Shown in pieces: positions 22,882 to 32,856 of a DNA stretch of 64,000 nucleotides (position 1 is its first letter; every line of letters begins with the position of its first letter). Source of the DNA: Pyrenophora tritici-repentis (lineage: Eukaryota; Ascomycota; Dothideomycetes; Pleosporales; Pleosporaceae); assembly GCF_003171515.1 (NCBI RefSeq), contig NC_089390.1:6882001-6946000 (forward strand), given 5' to 3'. The notes under the pieces are model-generated. The model had not been told where the DNA came from. It saw only the letters and a list, made by a program, of their open reading frames with translations, and made no database searches. The translations under genes and the position numbers were made by a program.

Positions 22882-24192
22882 GATCCAGGCTTAGTGAGTA
22901 TGTAAGATAAGCGAAGCGACGTGTGAACTTGATATATGCACGCGTGCGATATACAAGTGCGAAGTGTGACTAGTCGGATGCTATCGTTTGGTACCGAGCA
23001 GTTTGGGTTTGGATGGCTCACTGTTCCCTTTCAGGATGGTCGTACCGTAGAAGTGCAATGTTCGGCTGTTGGAGTGACAGCGGAACCGTCTTCATATATT
23101 GAGTACACGCTTCCATCCTCCCAACCGACCGGCGCAATATACCACGATGGATACAGGCCGGCACGAAACTGTGAAGAGCTTTTCCTTCCCACGCTTCCTT
23201 CCACAATAAGCGTCAAGTGAGCTCTTGGCATGAGCACCGTGATGAGTGATTTACCTTGGCATGTACCCACTCCGGAATGCTCGTCGAACCAGACATGGCA
23301 GTTTACTTTTTGGTTGAAGTCTTGGCTATGCATGTAGTAGCGGGCGGGAGAGCACCATTTTGGTGGTGGCGGAAGACTTGGCGATGGATCATCGGGATGT
23401 CCGGTGTGCCCTGGTGATGGAGTAGTCGACCCGGAATATCTTCGGCATCCTCCATCACACAGCTTTCAAGAGCTGAGAGTGTCTATACATCTACCTATAC
23501 GATTACTCTGTTTAGAAGGGCATTATGTGATTTTACCCTGGAATACTTACCTTGCTCTCATGTCAGGGTGCAGGTGAGTTATTCACAGCATAACACAACT
23601 CCTGCCGTCTGCATAATCGACGTTCGCATTTTCAGCGTCCCGAGGTCGTGTTCTCGGTACTCAAAGTGACATACCAATCCAGAAGGAACCTTCGGCATCC
23701 TAGGACCCCCGCAGTAATGCCGATGACCTTACCCAACGTAGGTATACCTCCTGCCGTCTGGTTACTTGTGTGTAAGAATTTTCCAGCCTCGGGTGTCCAT
23801 CATGGTACTTAGATGCACAGTAACCAATCCTCGGAGTGGGGAAATATATTCTCCAGCCCAGTTTTATCATCCGCCAAGCTACCACGTGGTACGTGCATCC
23901 GACGGAGTAGAGGGACCTTCTCCAACATTGTCCTAACGGAAATACACTAGCCATAAGTAGACCTGTTTGACAAATGGTGTATTCCACGTGGGATCTGGAC
24001 AGCTGAATATGACGCTTGTTATCAAGGTCCGCTTTTGTTGGAGAGGTGATAGCCTTGTTCCTGGGATATAAAGAGCATACACCTCGTCTCCAAATATTTG
24101 AACCCAGCATCCAACTTCTCGGGAACTCCCTAAACACCGATTTGCATCTGCAACCTTGGCACTTCGTTACAGTCCATCTCTTTAATCTCAAA
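22882..24192. promoter_or_regulatory. Shared bidirectional promoter of ZIP transporter and zincophore
   Basis: 1,311 bp between divergent start codons. The zinc-response hexamer CAAGGT (ZafA/Zap1 type) occurs on one strand or the other at 23253-23258, 23549-23554, 24023-24028 and 24153-24158. The PacC hexamer GCCAAG occurs at 23224-23229, 23255-23260, 23321-23326, 23377-23382, 23873-23878 and 24155-24160. Chance expectation for one hexamer on both strands is about 0.6. At 23253 and 24153 the two motifs overlap as ACCTTGGC. A palindrome GAAGGAACCTTC lies at 23682-23693, and CTTCGGCATCCT is repeated at 23440-23451 and 23690-23701. Binding is inferred from consensus only. Confidence 0.7.
24067..24072 (+). 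promoter_or_regulatory. TATA box of zincophore gene
   Basis: TATAAA (in GGATATAAAGAG) 121 nt upstream of the ATG at 24193, with a CAAGGT site 39 nt further upstream. Confidence 0.6.
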
Positions 24193-25251
24193 ATGGTTGC
24201 TCGTCTCTCTGCTTTGATGCTCTTTGGAGCTTCTGCGGCCATCGCTGGGCCTATCGTTCCTCGACAGAATGGCTTGACGACCGCAGCGCCTGTTGCAGCC
24301 ACTCCTGTAGCTACAACATGGAATGCTGGTGCAGTTCAGAACTTCCCCATTCACGCTTCCTGCAACGCTACTCAGCGCACGATGCTACAAAAGGGCTTGA
24401 ACGAGGCCATTACCATCGTTAGCCACGCCCGGGATCACATTCTACGATGGGGTAACTCTTCAGAGATCTATACCAAGTACTTTGGCAACGCTCCTACAGG
24501 CGAACCAATCGGCTGGTACACTAAGCTCGCGGATGGTGACAAAGCCGATATCTTGTTCCGCTGCGACAACATTGATGGCAACTGTGGTCAATCAGGTGTG
24601 TGGTATTCGAGCGTCCAGAACTTGATTGTGATGACTAACTTACAATAGGCTGGGCCGGTCACTGGCGTGGCTCAAATGCCTCACAAGAGACAGTCATCTG
24701 CGACCTATCATATGAGATTCGCAAGCCACTTGAGGCCATGTGCATGCATGGCTACAATGTCGCGAACGGTCCCACAAACTACTTCTGGGCTTCCGACCTC
24801 GTTCATCGTCTCCTCCACGTTCCATCTGTCGGCGAAGGTGTCGTGGAGCACTACATCGGCGAAAGTGGTGAAAAATACCCTGGTGTTATGAATCTCGCCA
24901 AGAACAATGCCACTTTCGCCGTAAGAGACAGCGATGCTCTCCAGTACTTTGCTCTTGAAGCTTATGCCCACGACATCGCTGTCCCTGGCATTGGGTGCTC
25001 CGGCACTTACAAGCCAAAGGAGTCACCCGCCCCTGCTGCCACAAGTTCTTCGGCTGCGTCCGCGACTCCCACCAAAGCTTCTGCAACCTCTTCGGCCGCC
25101 GCTGCTCCTGCGGCCCCCGCTGAGGCCTGCGAGCCACACAATGACCACTGGTAAGCACTTCCCATATTAAATCATTCTTGCGTATCGCCCTGACCCATTG
25201 AATAGGCATTGTCCCCCTGGCGTCCCTGTACCCACTTCTCCCCCTGCTTAA
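24193..25251 (+). CDS. aspf2: Secreted zincophore, Aspf2/Pra1 (HRxxH) family
   Basis: Three exons (24193-24595, 24649-25150, 25206-25251) give 316 residues; introns are 53 and 55 nt. A signal peptide ([19 protein letters not shown]) is followed by an M35-metalloprotease-like fold in which the zinc motif is H187-R-L-L-H191 instead of HExxH, as in Aspf2 and Pra1, so no protease activity is expected. Conserved cysteines flank it. A Ser/Ala/Pro/Thr linker leads to the C-terminal metal-binding tail [13 protein letters not shown], split by the last intron. Known relatives bind extracellular zinc and return it to the partner ZIP transporter. The divergent ZIP gene at 22881 supports this role. An upstream ATG in frame (24016) lies before the TATA box and is rejected. 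Confidence 0.93.
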
Positions 25252-25884
25252 GAGCTCATCATGATGTGATGGGTAATGGACGGCTAGGAGTAGTTCCTTG
25301 ACATAGAAATTCTGTCGAGGCTCCGATTAATCTGTTTACTTAATGAATCAAATTTATCCGAACACCTGTGCCGACTTGTCTGTTGTGATTAGAGACGCTG
25401 ATGGCAGTACTCCCGATGCATCGATCCGCACCACTCTGTTTCGCCCCGATCGGCTCTTTTGCGAGAGAAGTCGGCAAGGAGCCGATATATGACAAGGAAA
25501 GGCAGAAGTGCCTTCGAATTTTCTGTCGCGCAACGGATACGTTAATTAAGCTTTCAAAAGTAACGCTATAAAATACAGTCTCGCTGTTGTAGCAGTTGTT
25601 GATAGTGATTATTGTGTTGTTGGTGGGGTTGATCTTCGATCGGGGTACCTCATCCACTAGCCGCTTTCAGGTTAGGCTGCCTGTGATCCCGTTTCTTGGA
25701 GGTTCTATAACGGGTCAGGGCCCCACGTCGCCATCTCCTTTCTCTTCCTCTGTCGCGAAGTCGTAGCTTTGGAATTCAGCAATGACTCTAAGACTTTGGC
25801 CAACTAACAGATGGCGCACGTGTCAGAGAGTTCCCACATAGATCACCGATCGCGAGCTACACGGGCTGCGTGACTAGAGCTTCG
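25252..25884. other. Intergenic region
   Basis: 633 bp between the zincophore 3' end and the broken coiled-coil gene. No supported gene or RNA is seen. Confidence 0.5.
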
Positions 25885-27179
25885 ATGGTAAGAGGCGCCG
25901 CCGCAAATGCGCGAGCTTTGCCATTGCTGACAAGGATTAGGTGATATAAGAAACTCAACGAGAACATAGAGAAAACTGAGAATATTAGAGCTAGGCTTAA
26001 TGGTGACAACGTTGACTTTGATGGCAACGCAGACGCATATGAAAAATTGGCGGACCTAGAAGATGAGGTGAAGCAGCTCAATAAGTACGAACCCATGGCG
26101 CGGAAAAGACCATTTCTGACGCAATGTAGAAAGCTTGATGCCCGGATTCTCCAGTGCGAATGGGATGATCTCAGGAAACTCGCGGATGGCATACAAAAGG
26201 TGCTCGGAGGCGCTGCAGAATTGCGTTTTGCGATCTACGAGTGTCTATGTCATGAAGAGGCTGGTGTTCACATACCCGACTTTATCCATGGCTTTTATCA
26301 AAACCATGACCCCTACAAACTGGTGACATCGGTGGACCCTGATGAGCCAGAGCCTTGTGTGGAATCTTATGAAGAAAGAATGGAGCGCGCCAAGGAAAGA
26401 ATGGAGGAAATTCGGAACCGGTACATCTTCAACAAAGAGTATTTTGGCGATGTTACCGCCAAAGAGATCAGGCAGTTATATCTAGGAGAGAATGTTCTGC
26501 ATTTCCGAGATGCTCGTTTGATGAGGACGTTCATCGACACCCCGTTCCCATGCGGGTACGTTCCAAGAGACTGGGTGAAAAAACATCGTGATCTACATTC
26601 GATGTGACGACTTTCTCGAAGATGCTGGTTGGGAAAATGATGATGATGTGGATGGGCCTGGACAACCGGAGGAAGACTACCCACGGGAAGAGCAGGGAGT
26701 ATACGACAAATACCGTCGTGAAATTACTTTCATTGAGAAGAGTTCGTTTGCGAAAAAACCCAAAATCACGCTGGTCATTGTATCACCATTCGATCGCAGG
26801 GAGGCGATGTATATTGAGCACTTTCGGATCTGGCTCAACTTTGTAGAAATGGTGTTACCGACATACCAATTCTTCAGAAACAACAAGTCAGAGGTGAAAG
26901 TAGTCGAGATGGGCATTGAGTATCTTATACGTCAGGAGGATTGGCCTTCTGATGAAGTCGAGGATTTGGCTTGGCAAGTCGAGATGATGGATGAGGCATA
27001 CGCACAGGTATTCGTCATTTTCTCTTTTCCAAAGACACACAGCTAAACAAACATAGTCGACAGGCAGTCATTATACGTACCCAAATGCGAGGAAGACACC
27101 ACAGCGTACCCAATTAGAAGAACGGATTAAGGAAGTCCTTGCGCAGCGACCGGAGAGTAAAGAAGAGGATCTGATATAG
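25885..27179 (+). pseudogene. Unrecognised coiled-coil protein gene with a frameshift at an A6 run
   Basis: Two overlapping open frames encode parts of one protein. The first runs from about 25951 to a stop at 26605-26607; the second is open from 26579 to a splice site at 27007. At the AAAAAA run 26578-26583 one base fewer would fuse them through WVKNIVIYIRCDDF. The second frame continues across an intron 27008-27056 to a last exon ending at 27179. The proposed first exon is only ATG (25885-25887), spliced to 25951, which is weak: an earlier AG at 25939 would give an immediate stop. The product is Glu/Lys/Arg-rich and helical (residues of ENIEKTENIRARL, EERMERAKERMEEI). I recognise no family. 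Either a real pseudogene or an assembly error. Confidence 0.5.
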
Positions 27180-27404
27180 GAAAATGGGAGGGGGTATACA
27201 ATGGATGAATTTGATCAATTATGACCAGGGGTGATAGCAAATCAGCACGGTTTTTCGTTGCTAGAACAGGAGTCTTATTCAAATACCGGACGCCGAGGCG
27301 TAAATCTTCATTCTCTCATAGATTTTTGTAAAATTGATTGTTCAGTATCCCCAACATCTTTCCACAAACGCCTCCCTTGTATCGATCACATATGAGCCCT
27401 ACTG

Positions 27405-28027
27405 GTGAGATTACTAGTAATTTGCAACATGCACTGCCCCTGTACTAGCTTTCGCTATTTCCTCGCCCTCACACGCGAACTACGCGATAACATCTTCTGC
27501 ATCGTCATGTATGATCTACCCACGCGGCTGCTTATCACCAGATACTCGCGTACATCACATGTGGTATTATCACCACAGGCCCTACACAGTATATGTTATT
27601 TCAATAAGCAACTTCGGCGCGAAGGAGTACTCATCTATCTCGATCGTACACTCATCGTTGTCAAGAATCCGCCAGTGCGTCCACACTACGCCTTCGAAAG
27701 CTTTTGTCGCAGCTCAACAAAGGCTTCTAGTGCATTCACATGCTCACTTTCCGCGACATGAAACGGTATGGGGATGTCGAATTTCCCGGCGAGTTCTATC
27801 CGGAAGTGCCGGTATCGAAGTGTACTGGTTTGAGAAGTCTTATACTTGAAATAGACATGCAGGCGATGCTACCAGGGTCGCAATCTGGATCATGTGCTTG
27901 CAATCTGCATACGAACGAAGATCTGGAAGATTGTTGTCTGAAGAATTTATTTGAGATGAGCATTTTGGGATGTCTACAATCTACCTGCAGAGTTGACAGG
28001 TGTACTCTTAAGAGGGAGATAACGTAG
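27405..28027 (+). pseudogene. Degenerate F-box-like/2EXR-type gene remnant (tentative)
   Basis: Frame 27405-27761 contains FLALTRELRDNIFCIVM, which resembles the LPRELRDxIY start of fungal F-box-like/2EXR proteins (first ATG at 27429). A second frame from 27740 (LTFRDMKRYGDVEFPGEFYPE… TGLRSLILEIDMQ) looks like the later part of such a protein. They are in different frames with a stop between, and I found no intron that joins them. Treated as a decayed copy; low certainty. Confidence 0.3.
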
Positions 28028-28474
28028 ACGAGGCAGTCTTTAGAATGGGCGAACTTTTGAGGGTTGGGTTAGAAAATATGAGACAAAACGTAGAAATAGT
28101 GGTGGAGGTCGTAATTGACAACCAATTGTAGAATAGAAATAGTGTTAGTAGGGCGTACAAGGGTGATCATTGCCGGTTTGCAAAGATCATAAACAGCGCT
28201 ACTAGCAGACACCTTATAATTCATGAAGTAGGGGAAAAATGATTCGTCGTGGAATTTAGCTTATTGATTGCGAGGTGATTGATATTGTCACCTACCCGAG
28301 CTTCTGATCAAGAGGTGAGTGTTTAGTGACTCTCGCTACCATACTTGCAATATTTGTTATGGGGTATAGTGGAGATGGAGTTATTCGGGTACGCACGGAG
28401 ATTTTCTATCCCCTCTACAGTACTGTGGTACCCGTTCTTGGCATTCCCAATTGAGAACCGTCGATTAAATGGCT

Positions 28475-28482
28475 TATAAAAG
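28475..28482 (+). promoter_or_regulatory. TATA box of the F-box protein gene
   Basis: TATAAAAG, immediately downstream of an in-frame ATG at 28469. The next ATG in any frame I see is 28616, about 135 nt downstream, a normal leader length. A weaker TATATAG occurs near 28660. Confidence 0.45.
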
Positions 28483-28615
28483 AGCTCTTTTGAGTTTTCT
28501 TACACTTGCCTCGCGATACTACCAGGAATCTTCTACACTCAACTTCTTCACACGGCGTTGTGTACGCACGATACTAAATCAGACTGCTTGGTATCTAGAT
28601 TTCAGACCATTTCAA

Positions 28616-30799
28616 ATGACCTTGTTTCTGACTCCCATTTCTTCCACGATATTGGCTCTATATAGTCCCCCGTTTTCGCCAACAGTGTATTGTATGAGGC
28701 CCCATGATATCGCCTCTCAAAACTACCGCATCCAAAAGTCCTCAAATGATTACATGGACGCAGCAAATTCGCGATCGAAGAGAACCCCAGTCATGGTCCC
28801 CGCCAAAGCGAAACCCCGAGCTTTTGGCACCATTCAGCGGCACCGCAACCCCCGACAAAAATCCACACATCTTTACACTAGCTTGAGCTCTAAAAAACTC
28901 CGTTCTATATTGAGGTGTAATTTGGCTCAGCTTCCAACCCATCAACCTCCACCAACCTGCATCAGCATCCGAAATCATGAGCCCGCTGACTTGACACTTC
29001 CGGTAGCTCGAACTCCCGAACAAAGGAGTCTTACAACTACAATACAATTTCATGATTGGTCGCCTAAAATTCAAGCCGTGCGAAAACCTAAGCTATATAA
29101 CCCAGGAGTCGCAGGATTATGTGATCTTCCAGAAGAGTTGCTCGTCAACATCATCAAATCCGTGGAAAAGTACGATCTTCTCAATATCGTTCGCACTTCC
29201 AAGAAGTTGCGACGCATAACTGAAGAGATGGTCTATACTCGTCCTGCGCTTGATAAGCCGTATTCGAATTACTACTTTCCGATTACCAGACGGGTATTTT
29301 GCTTCGCTCGCACGCTGATTTGCCGACCTGATCTTGCGTCCAGAGTACAATCGCTCTCTATAACCACCGAATCAGGCTATAGTTCTGAGTATCAAAACTG
29401 GTTACCGGATGAGAGTCTGAAAGCATTTGAGGCCATTCGGGAAGTGGGAAAGACGCACGCATGCTGGGCGACCAGGGTCAAAAACTGGATCTACCGCTTG
29501 AGGTCTGGTAGTAGTCATGCTTGTGGTGGACTCATCATTGCATCACTACCCAACTTAAAGACACTTACTATCGAAGTCCTGTACAAGCAGATTTCGGGAT
29601 TCTCGCCATCTCCTTGGGATGGCAGTCGATATGAGCGAAATGTGATGGATTGTCTGTTCGGTAGACCAACAGAACAGGACACTTACCTGGACCTTTCGGA
29701 GCTACGAGGCCTGAGAAAGATTGAGAATCTCGAGTTCTTTGGATCCCGTCTTTCCACAAATTGGTGCATTCTGCCAAGTTTGCAAAGATTAAACATAGCG
29801 CGGGACTCCTTTTGCCCATCTCAGCATAGCTGGAAGGTGATCGGTGACTTCCATACGAAAAGGTCGACCGTTCGATCTCTTTATCTCGACGTACCAACTT
29901 ATGTGACTTATCGTGGCGAAGGAAATCTTCGCGGGACTGTTAGTCCACAGTTCATCTCGCCGGAGAACTTCCCTTGTCTCGAGACGTTAAGCATCCTCTT
30001 GACAAACATCGACTACAACGGGATCCGAGATATAGAGATACTCGTCGAGCCAGGACATGGGTACATGGATAACCTTATATCCCGTCTGGTATCAATTTCA
30101 GCATCGATCACTACACTGGATCTCGAACCCTTCGGCAATCGTGGCCACACCTTTCTCGACTATCTTAAACCTATCACTACCCTCGCAGCTTTCAGCAAGC
30201 TGAAAATCCTTAACATAACCCAGGATCTTCTCCTTGGTCATGACTTTGGGTTGTGTTCCAATGGCGCCCCACATCCAGCTTCTTCTCATCCCTTTATGCT
30301 TCTCCCAGGCACTCTCAGGACGCTTTCAATACAACATCCAACTACCCGAGTATTTGGATGGCTTGATGAGTTTGATAAAGACGTTGACTCAGACGCATTT
30401 CCAGACTTTGAGGGTATATTACTGGGGTGTCAAAGTATCCGAGGAGATAGTTATCCGGAAATGTATGCGGAGTGGGACGTATGGGACGAGCAGCGCCATC
30501 GTCCTTACTATGTGGCTGTGGGATATCGAAAATACGACGAGCACCCGTCCTGGTACGACGGTACATGGTCAAAGGACTGGGACCCCTATGTCACTCGAGT
30601 GGTAAAATTCCTCAACAACTTGCATGTAAAAAATGACACCAGAGGCCGACCAGTAGTACATCGTGAGTTGACGAGAACCACGAGCAATTTTTACCCCGTA
30701 CTGAACCGAAGAACCGTCGATTACATGATTTTGAAGAGAGCTCTTCCGAGATTTTTCGACTCTGGTCTCAGCGTATACCCATACTTCGAAGCTACGTAA
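28616..30799 (+). CDS. F-box-like domain protein
   Basis: Single exon, 727 residues from 28616; the frame opens further up at 28469, but that ATG precedes a TATAAAAG box, so I chose the first ATG after it (alternatives 28694 and 28754). The N-terminal ~150 residues are basic and low complexity. An F-box-like motif follows at about residues 168-212 (GLCDLPEELLVNIIKSVEKYDLLNIVRTSKKLRRI). The remainder has leucine-spaced segments (LSELRGLRKIENLEFFG, TIEVL, SLYLDVP) typical of degenerate LRR-like regions in fungal F-box proteins. Such proteins recruit targets to SCF ubiquitin ligases; the target is unknown. Confidence 0.75.
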   Translation: MTLFLTPISSTILALYSPPFSPTVYCMRPHDIASQNYRIQKSSNDYMDAANSRSKRTPVMVPAKAKPRAFGTIQRHRNPRQKSTHLYTSLSSKKLRSILRCNLAQLPTHQPPPTCISIRNHEPADLTLPVARTPEQRSLTTTIQFHDWSPKIQAVRKPKLYNPGVAGLCDLPEELLVNIIKSVEKYDLLNIVRTSKKLRRITEEMVYTRPALDKPYSNYYFPITRRVFCFARTLICRPDLASRVQSLSITTESGYSSEYQNWLPDESLKAFEAIREVGKTHACWATRVKNWIYRLRSGSSHACGGLIIASLPNLKTLTIEVLYKQISGFSPSPWDGSRYERNVMDCLFGRPTEQDTYLDLSELRGLRKIENLEFFGSRLSTNWCILPSLQRLNIARDSFCPSQHSWKVIGDFHTKRSTVRSLYLDVPTYVTYRGEGNLRGTVSPQFISPENFPCLETLSILLTNIDYNGIRDIEILVEPGHGYMDNLISRLVSISASITTLDLEPFGNRGHTFLDYLKPITTLAAFSKLKILNITQDLLLGHDFGLCSNGAPHPASSHPFMLLPGTLRTLSIQHPTTRVFGWLDEFDKDVDSDAFPDFEGILLGCQSIRGDSYPEMYAEWDVWDEQRHRPYYVAVGYRKYDEHPSWYDGTWSKDWDPYVTRVVKFLNNLHVKNDTRGRPVVHRELTRTTSNFYPVLNRRTVDYMILKRALPRFFDSGLSVYPYFEAT

Positions 30800-30988
30800 T
30801 GTTAATGTTAATGTAATGAGTATGAGTCGATTCAAGCACCATTGTGTGCTCAATACCGCGTTAGAGAGATGAGATAGGATAGAAGAAGGAAAACCCTGTA
30901 GTAGTTTTGGCAATTAGGATTGCTCAGTACGTGGATACTAATTGAGAACTGTACCATCTTTGATTTGGATTCTCTTTAATACCCTTAT

Positions 30989-31249
30989 TGTCGGATCACA
31001 GATATCAACGACATCTCAGCCACGCGATCGGCCGCACTAATCTCGGCCACGCGAGCAGGCGCACTGATATCAGTCACGCGGACAGGCGCACTGATCGCGG
31101 CGTCCGAGCAGCGCTCAGACTAGACCTCCTATATCTAGCTCTTCCATAGTTCCCCTTCGCAAGACAATTAATCAGAACCATCACCGAACAGAATGCATTC
31201 CTAGTTATCGTTATTCCCTTTCAGCACTAGTGCTACAGCCCTACCAACA
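30989..31249. mobile_element. Solo LTR of an LTR retrotransposon with 5-bp target duplication
   Basis: The 261-bp segment starts TGTCGG and ends CCAACA, the canonical TG…CA form with short inverted ends (5 of 6 bases match). It is flanked by a perfect direct repeat CTTAT at 30984-30988 and 31250-31254. No internal retroelement sequence is present, so it is a solo LTR left after recombination between two LTRs. Family (Copia or Gypsy) is not determined; a 5-bp duplication fits both. Confidence 0.85.
31013..31093. repeat. 27-bp tandem repeat (3 copies) inside the solo LTR
   Basis: Three imperfect copies at 31013-31039, 31040-31066 and 31067-31093 share the pattern ATCTCrGCCACGCGAkCrGG followed by CGCACT. 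A fourth starts at 31094 (ATCGCGGCG) and breaks off. Repeats in this position are often promoter elements of the LTR. Confidence 0.8.
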
Positions 31250-31287
31250 CTTATTTATTTAGTTCTGTGTAATTCCACCTATCCGGC

Positions 31288-31503
31288 CTATCGTAATCCC
31301 CGAGTTTGGTAGAAATGAGGGTCAGCGTATGTTTCTACGACGCTATCAACATCGCGGTTGTAGATGTATATAGAGATACCGAGAAATGGACCGAAGAATG
31401 TTTCGCCTAAAAAAGACGCCGTTTTACATACGAAATCATCCCAGAATATGTCTCTTGGTAGCTCTTCTGATAGGTTTTGTATAAAGCACGAGGCGTCACT
31501 ATG
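31288..31503 (-). other. Orphan coding-like fragment (about 70 codons)
   Basis: A minus-strand frame from 31503 to the stop at 31288-31290 reads like folded protein (ELPRDIFWDDFVCKTASFLG…). It has no ATG, but a plausible acceptor (polypyrimidine then CATAG) sits at its 5' end. No upstream exon could be matched. It may be the last exon of a lost gene beside the LTR. I recognise no family. Confidence 0.25.
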
Positions 31504-31709
31504 TCAACCCGGAGAAGAAGAAGGAAACCGAAAAAGATGAAAGGCATAGAGATTGGTTCACGAAGATAACAGATGAGCAATCGATGTATGATACATAATG
31601 GAAGACAATCCTTAATCTAACACCCTACCAAACCATGACAGCTTTCAAAGATGATGTCTCATATCAGATGTTCCAACTGCCCTTCCTCCGCAAGATCGTC
31701 GCCCAGCTC

Positions 31710-32363
31710 CTAAGCCCGAACATTCTCTTCAGCAGCCAGAGCCCTTAGAGCCCGTACTTGTCGATCCTCGTGTCTCACGTCATACCCCAGCGTGAGGTAA
31801 TCGTCCGAGTGAATCTTCCAGGTTTCTGAGGAGTCTACAATGAAGGCGATGGTGTCGGTTGCGCAGTGGTCATTGATGCCCGGCACCATGTAATGCCAAG
31901 TTTTTTGGCTAGGTGCATCGCGTTGAGGCAGATCGAGACAAAATTGCATCTACGGTAAGCGTTTATTAGCGATGTATTCTAAACAAAGTTGTTTTGGTAG
32001 GTGACTCACCCCATACGATTTGCTCGATGGAAACTGGTGCGTATCCAGTACCCACTGCGCCATGCCGGTGCCCATACCATAGTGGCTGAAAGCGAGATCG
32101 ACAGCAAAGTAGATTCCGAGCCTTACAAGGATGAGGATGGAGAAGGCGGACCAGACGCAGCAGAAGGCGACAACATACTTGGCAATGCAATGGTCTTTGC
32201 GAGACGAGACTGGCTCGATTGGATGCTTCACTTCGTCTGTATCGCTGAAGAGGCCGCATTGTGATTCTTCGTCCTCGGCGGCAGCAGCTGGAGAACTCCG
32301 AAACCACGCAAGCAGTGAAGCGTGCGGTGAGATGACTTCCGCATTCTCGTGTGACAACAACAT
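31710..32363 (-). CDS. Small membrane protein of unknown function
   Basis: Exons 32363-32010 and 31949-31710 join across a 60-nt intron (gtgagt…gtag) to 197 residues. The N-terminal ~60 residues are acidic and soluble. A hydrophobic segment (AKYVVAFCCVWSAFSILILVRLGIYFAV, about 63-90) is a likely single transmembrane helix, and the C-terminal half (…MVPGINDHCATDTIAFIV…) would face the other side. It superficially resembles the layout of UstYa/DUF3328 proteins, but the HxxHC motif is absent. Function unknown. Confidence 0.65.
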
Positions 32364-32856
32364 TCTTCTCTGTCTTGGTATTCTTGCTCCGAAAGATGAG
32401 TATAAGTTATACGTGATTCAGCAAGGCGCCAAAAATTGATGATGGGAACAGTGGGGCCAAATGTCACGTTGATGATTTGTGCGTGAGCGGTGGATAAGAG
32501 AAGAAGAGAAGAAAACCATGATGAGGGCTTGATATCTGTACATTCAAACACGGCAGGCTCATCGCATGCGGTAGAAAGTACGTTGCATGCAAAGATTGTA
32601 AGGCGGTTGCGATGGGGAACCAGGGTGGATGGTAGGAAGAATGCAGGTGCTACTTGGAAGGTGGACCTAGAATGCAACATGTATATGGTCCCCAAAAATA
32701 TATTAAGCAGGCAATACTAGCGAGCTTACTGCTCAGCTCGACGACTATCTGTATGGAAGTAACTGTACATATACCCCAACGTAGAACGATACCTGCCGAT
32801 AGAACGCATGCGGTAAGCTACGTGCAGGGCCTAGGACAATCCGCCACAAGACTATC

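Larger units (their letters stand above)
30800..31709. other. Repeat-bearing intergenic region
   Basis: This gap holds the solo LTR (30989-31249) and a short coding-like fragment (31288-31503), listed separately. Nothing else is seen. Confidence 0.6.

Noticed and set aside
24016..24192. Upstream in-frame ATG extending the zincophore by 59 residues
   Set aside because: It precedes the TATA box, and the ATG at 24193 opens directly into a signal peptide.
31710..32363. UstYa/DUF3328 assignment for the small membrane protein
   Set aside because: Layout is similar, but the HxxHC motif is missing.
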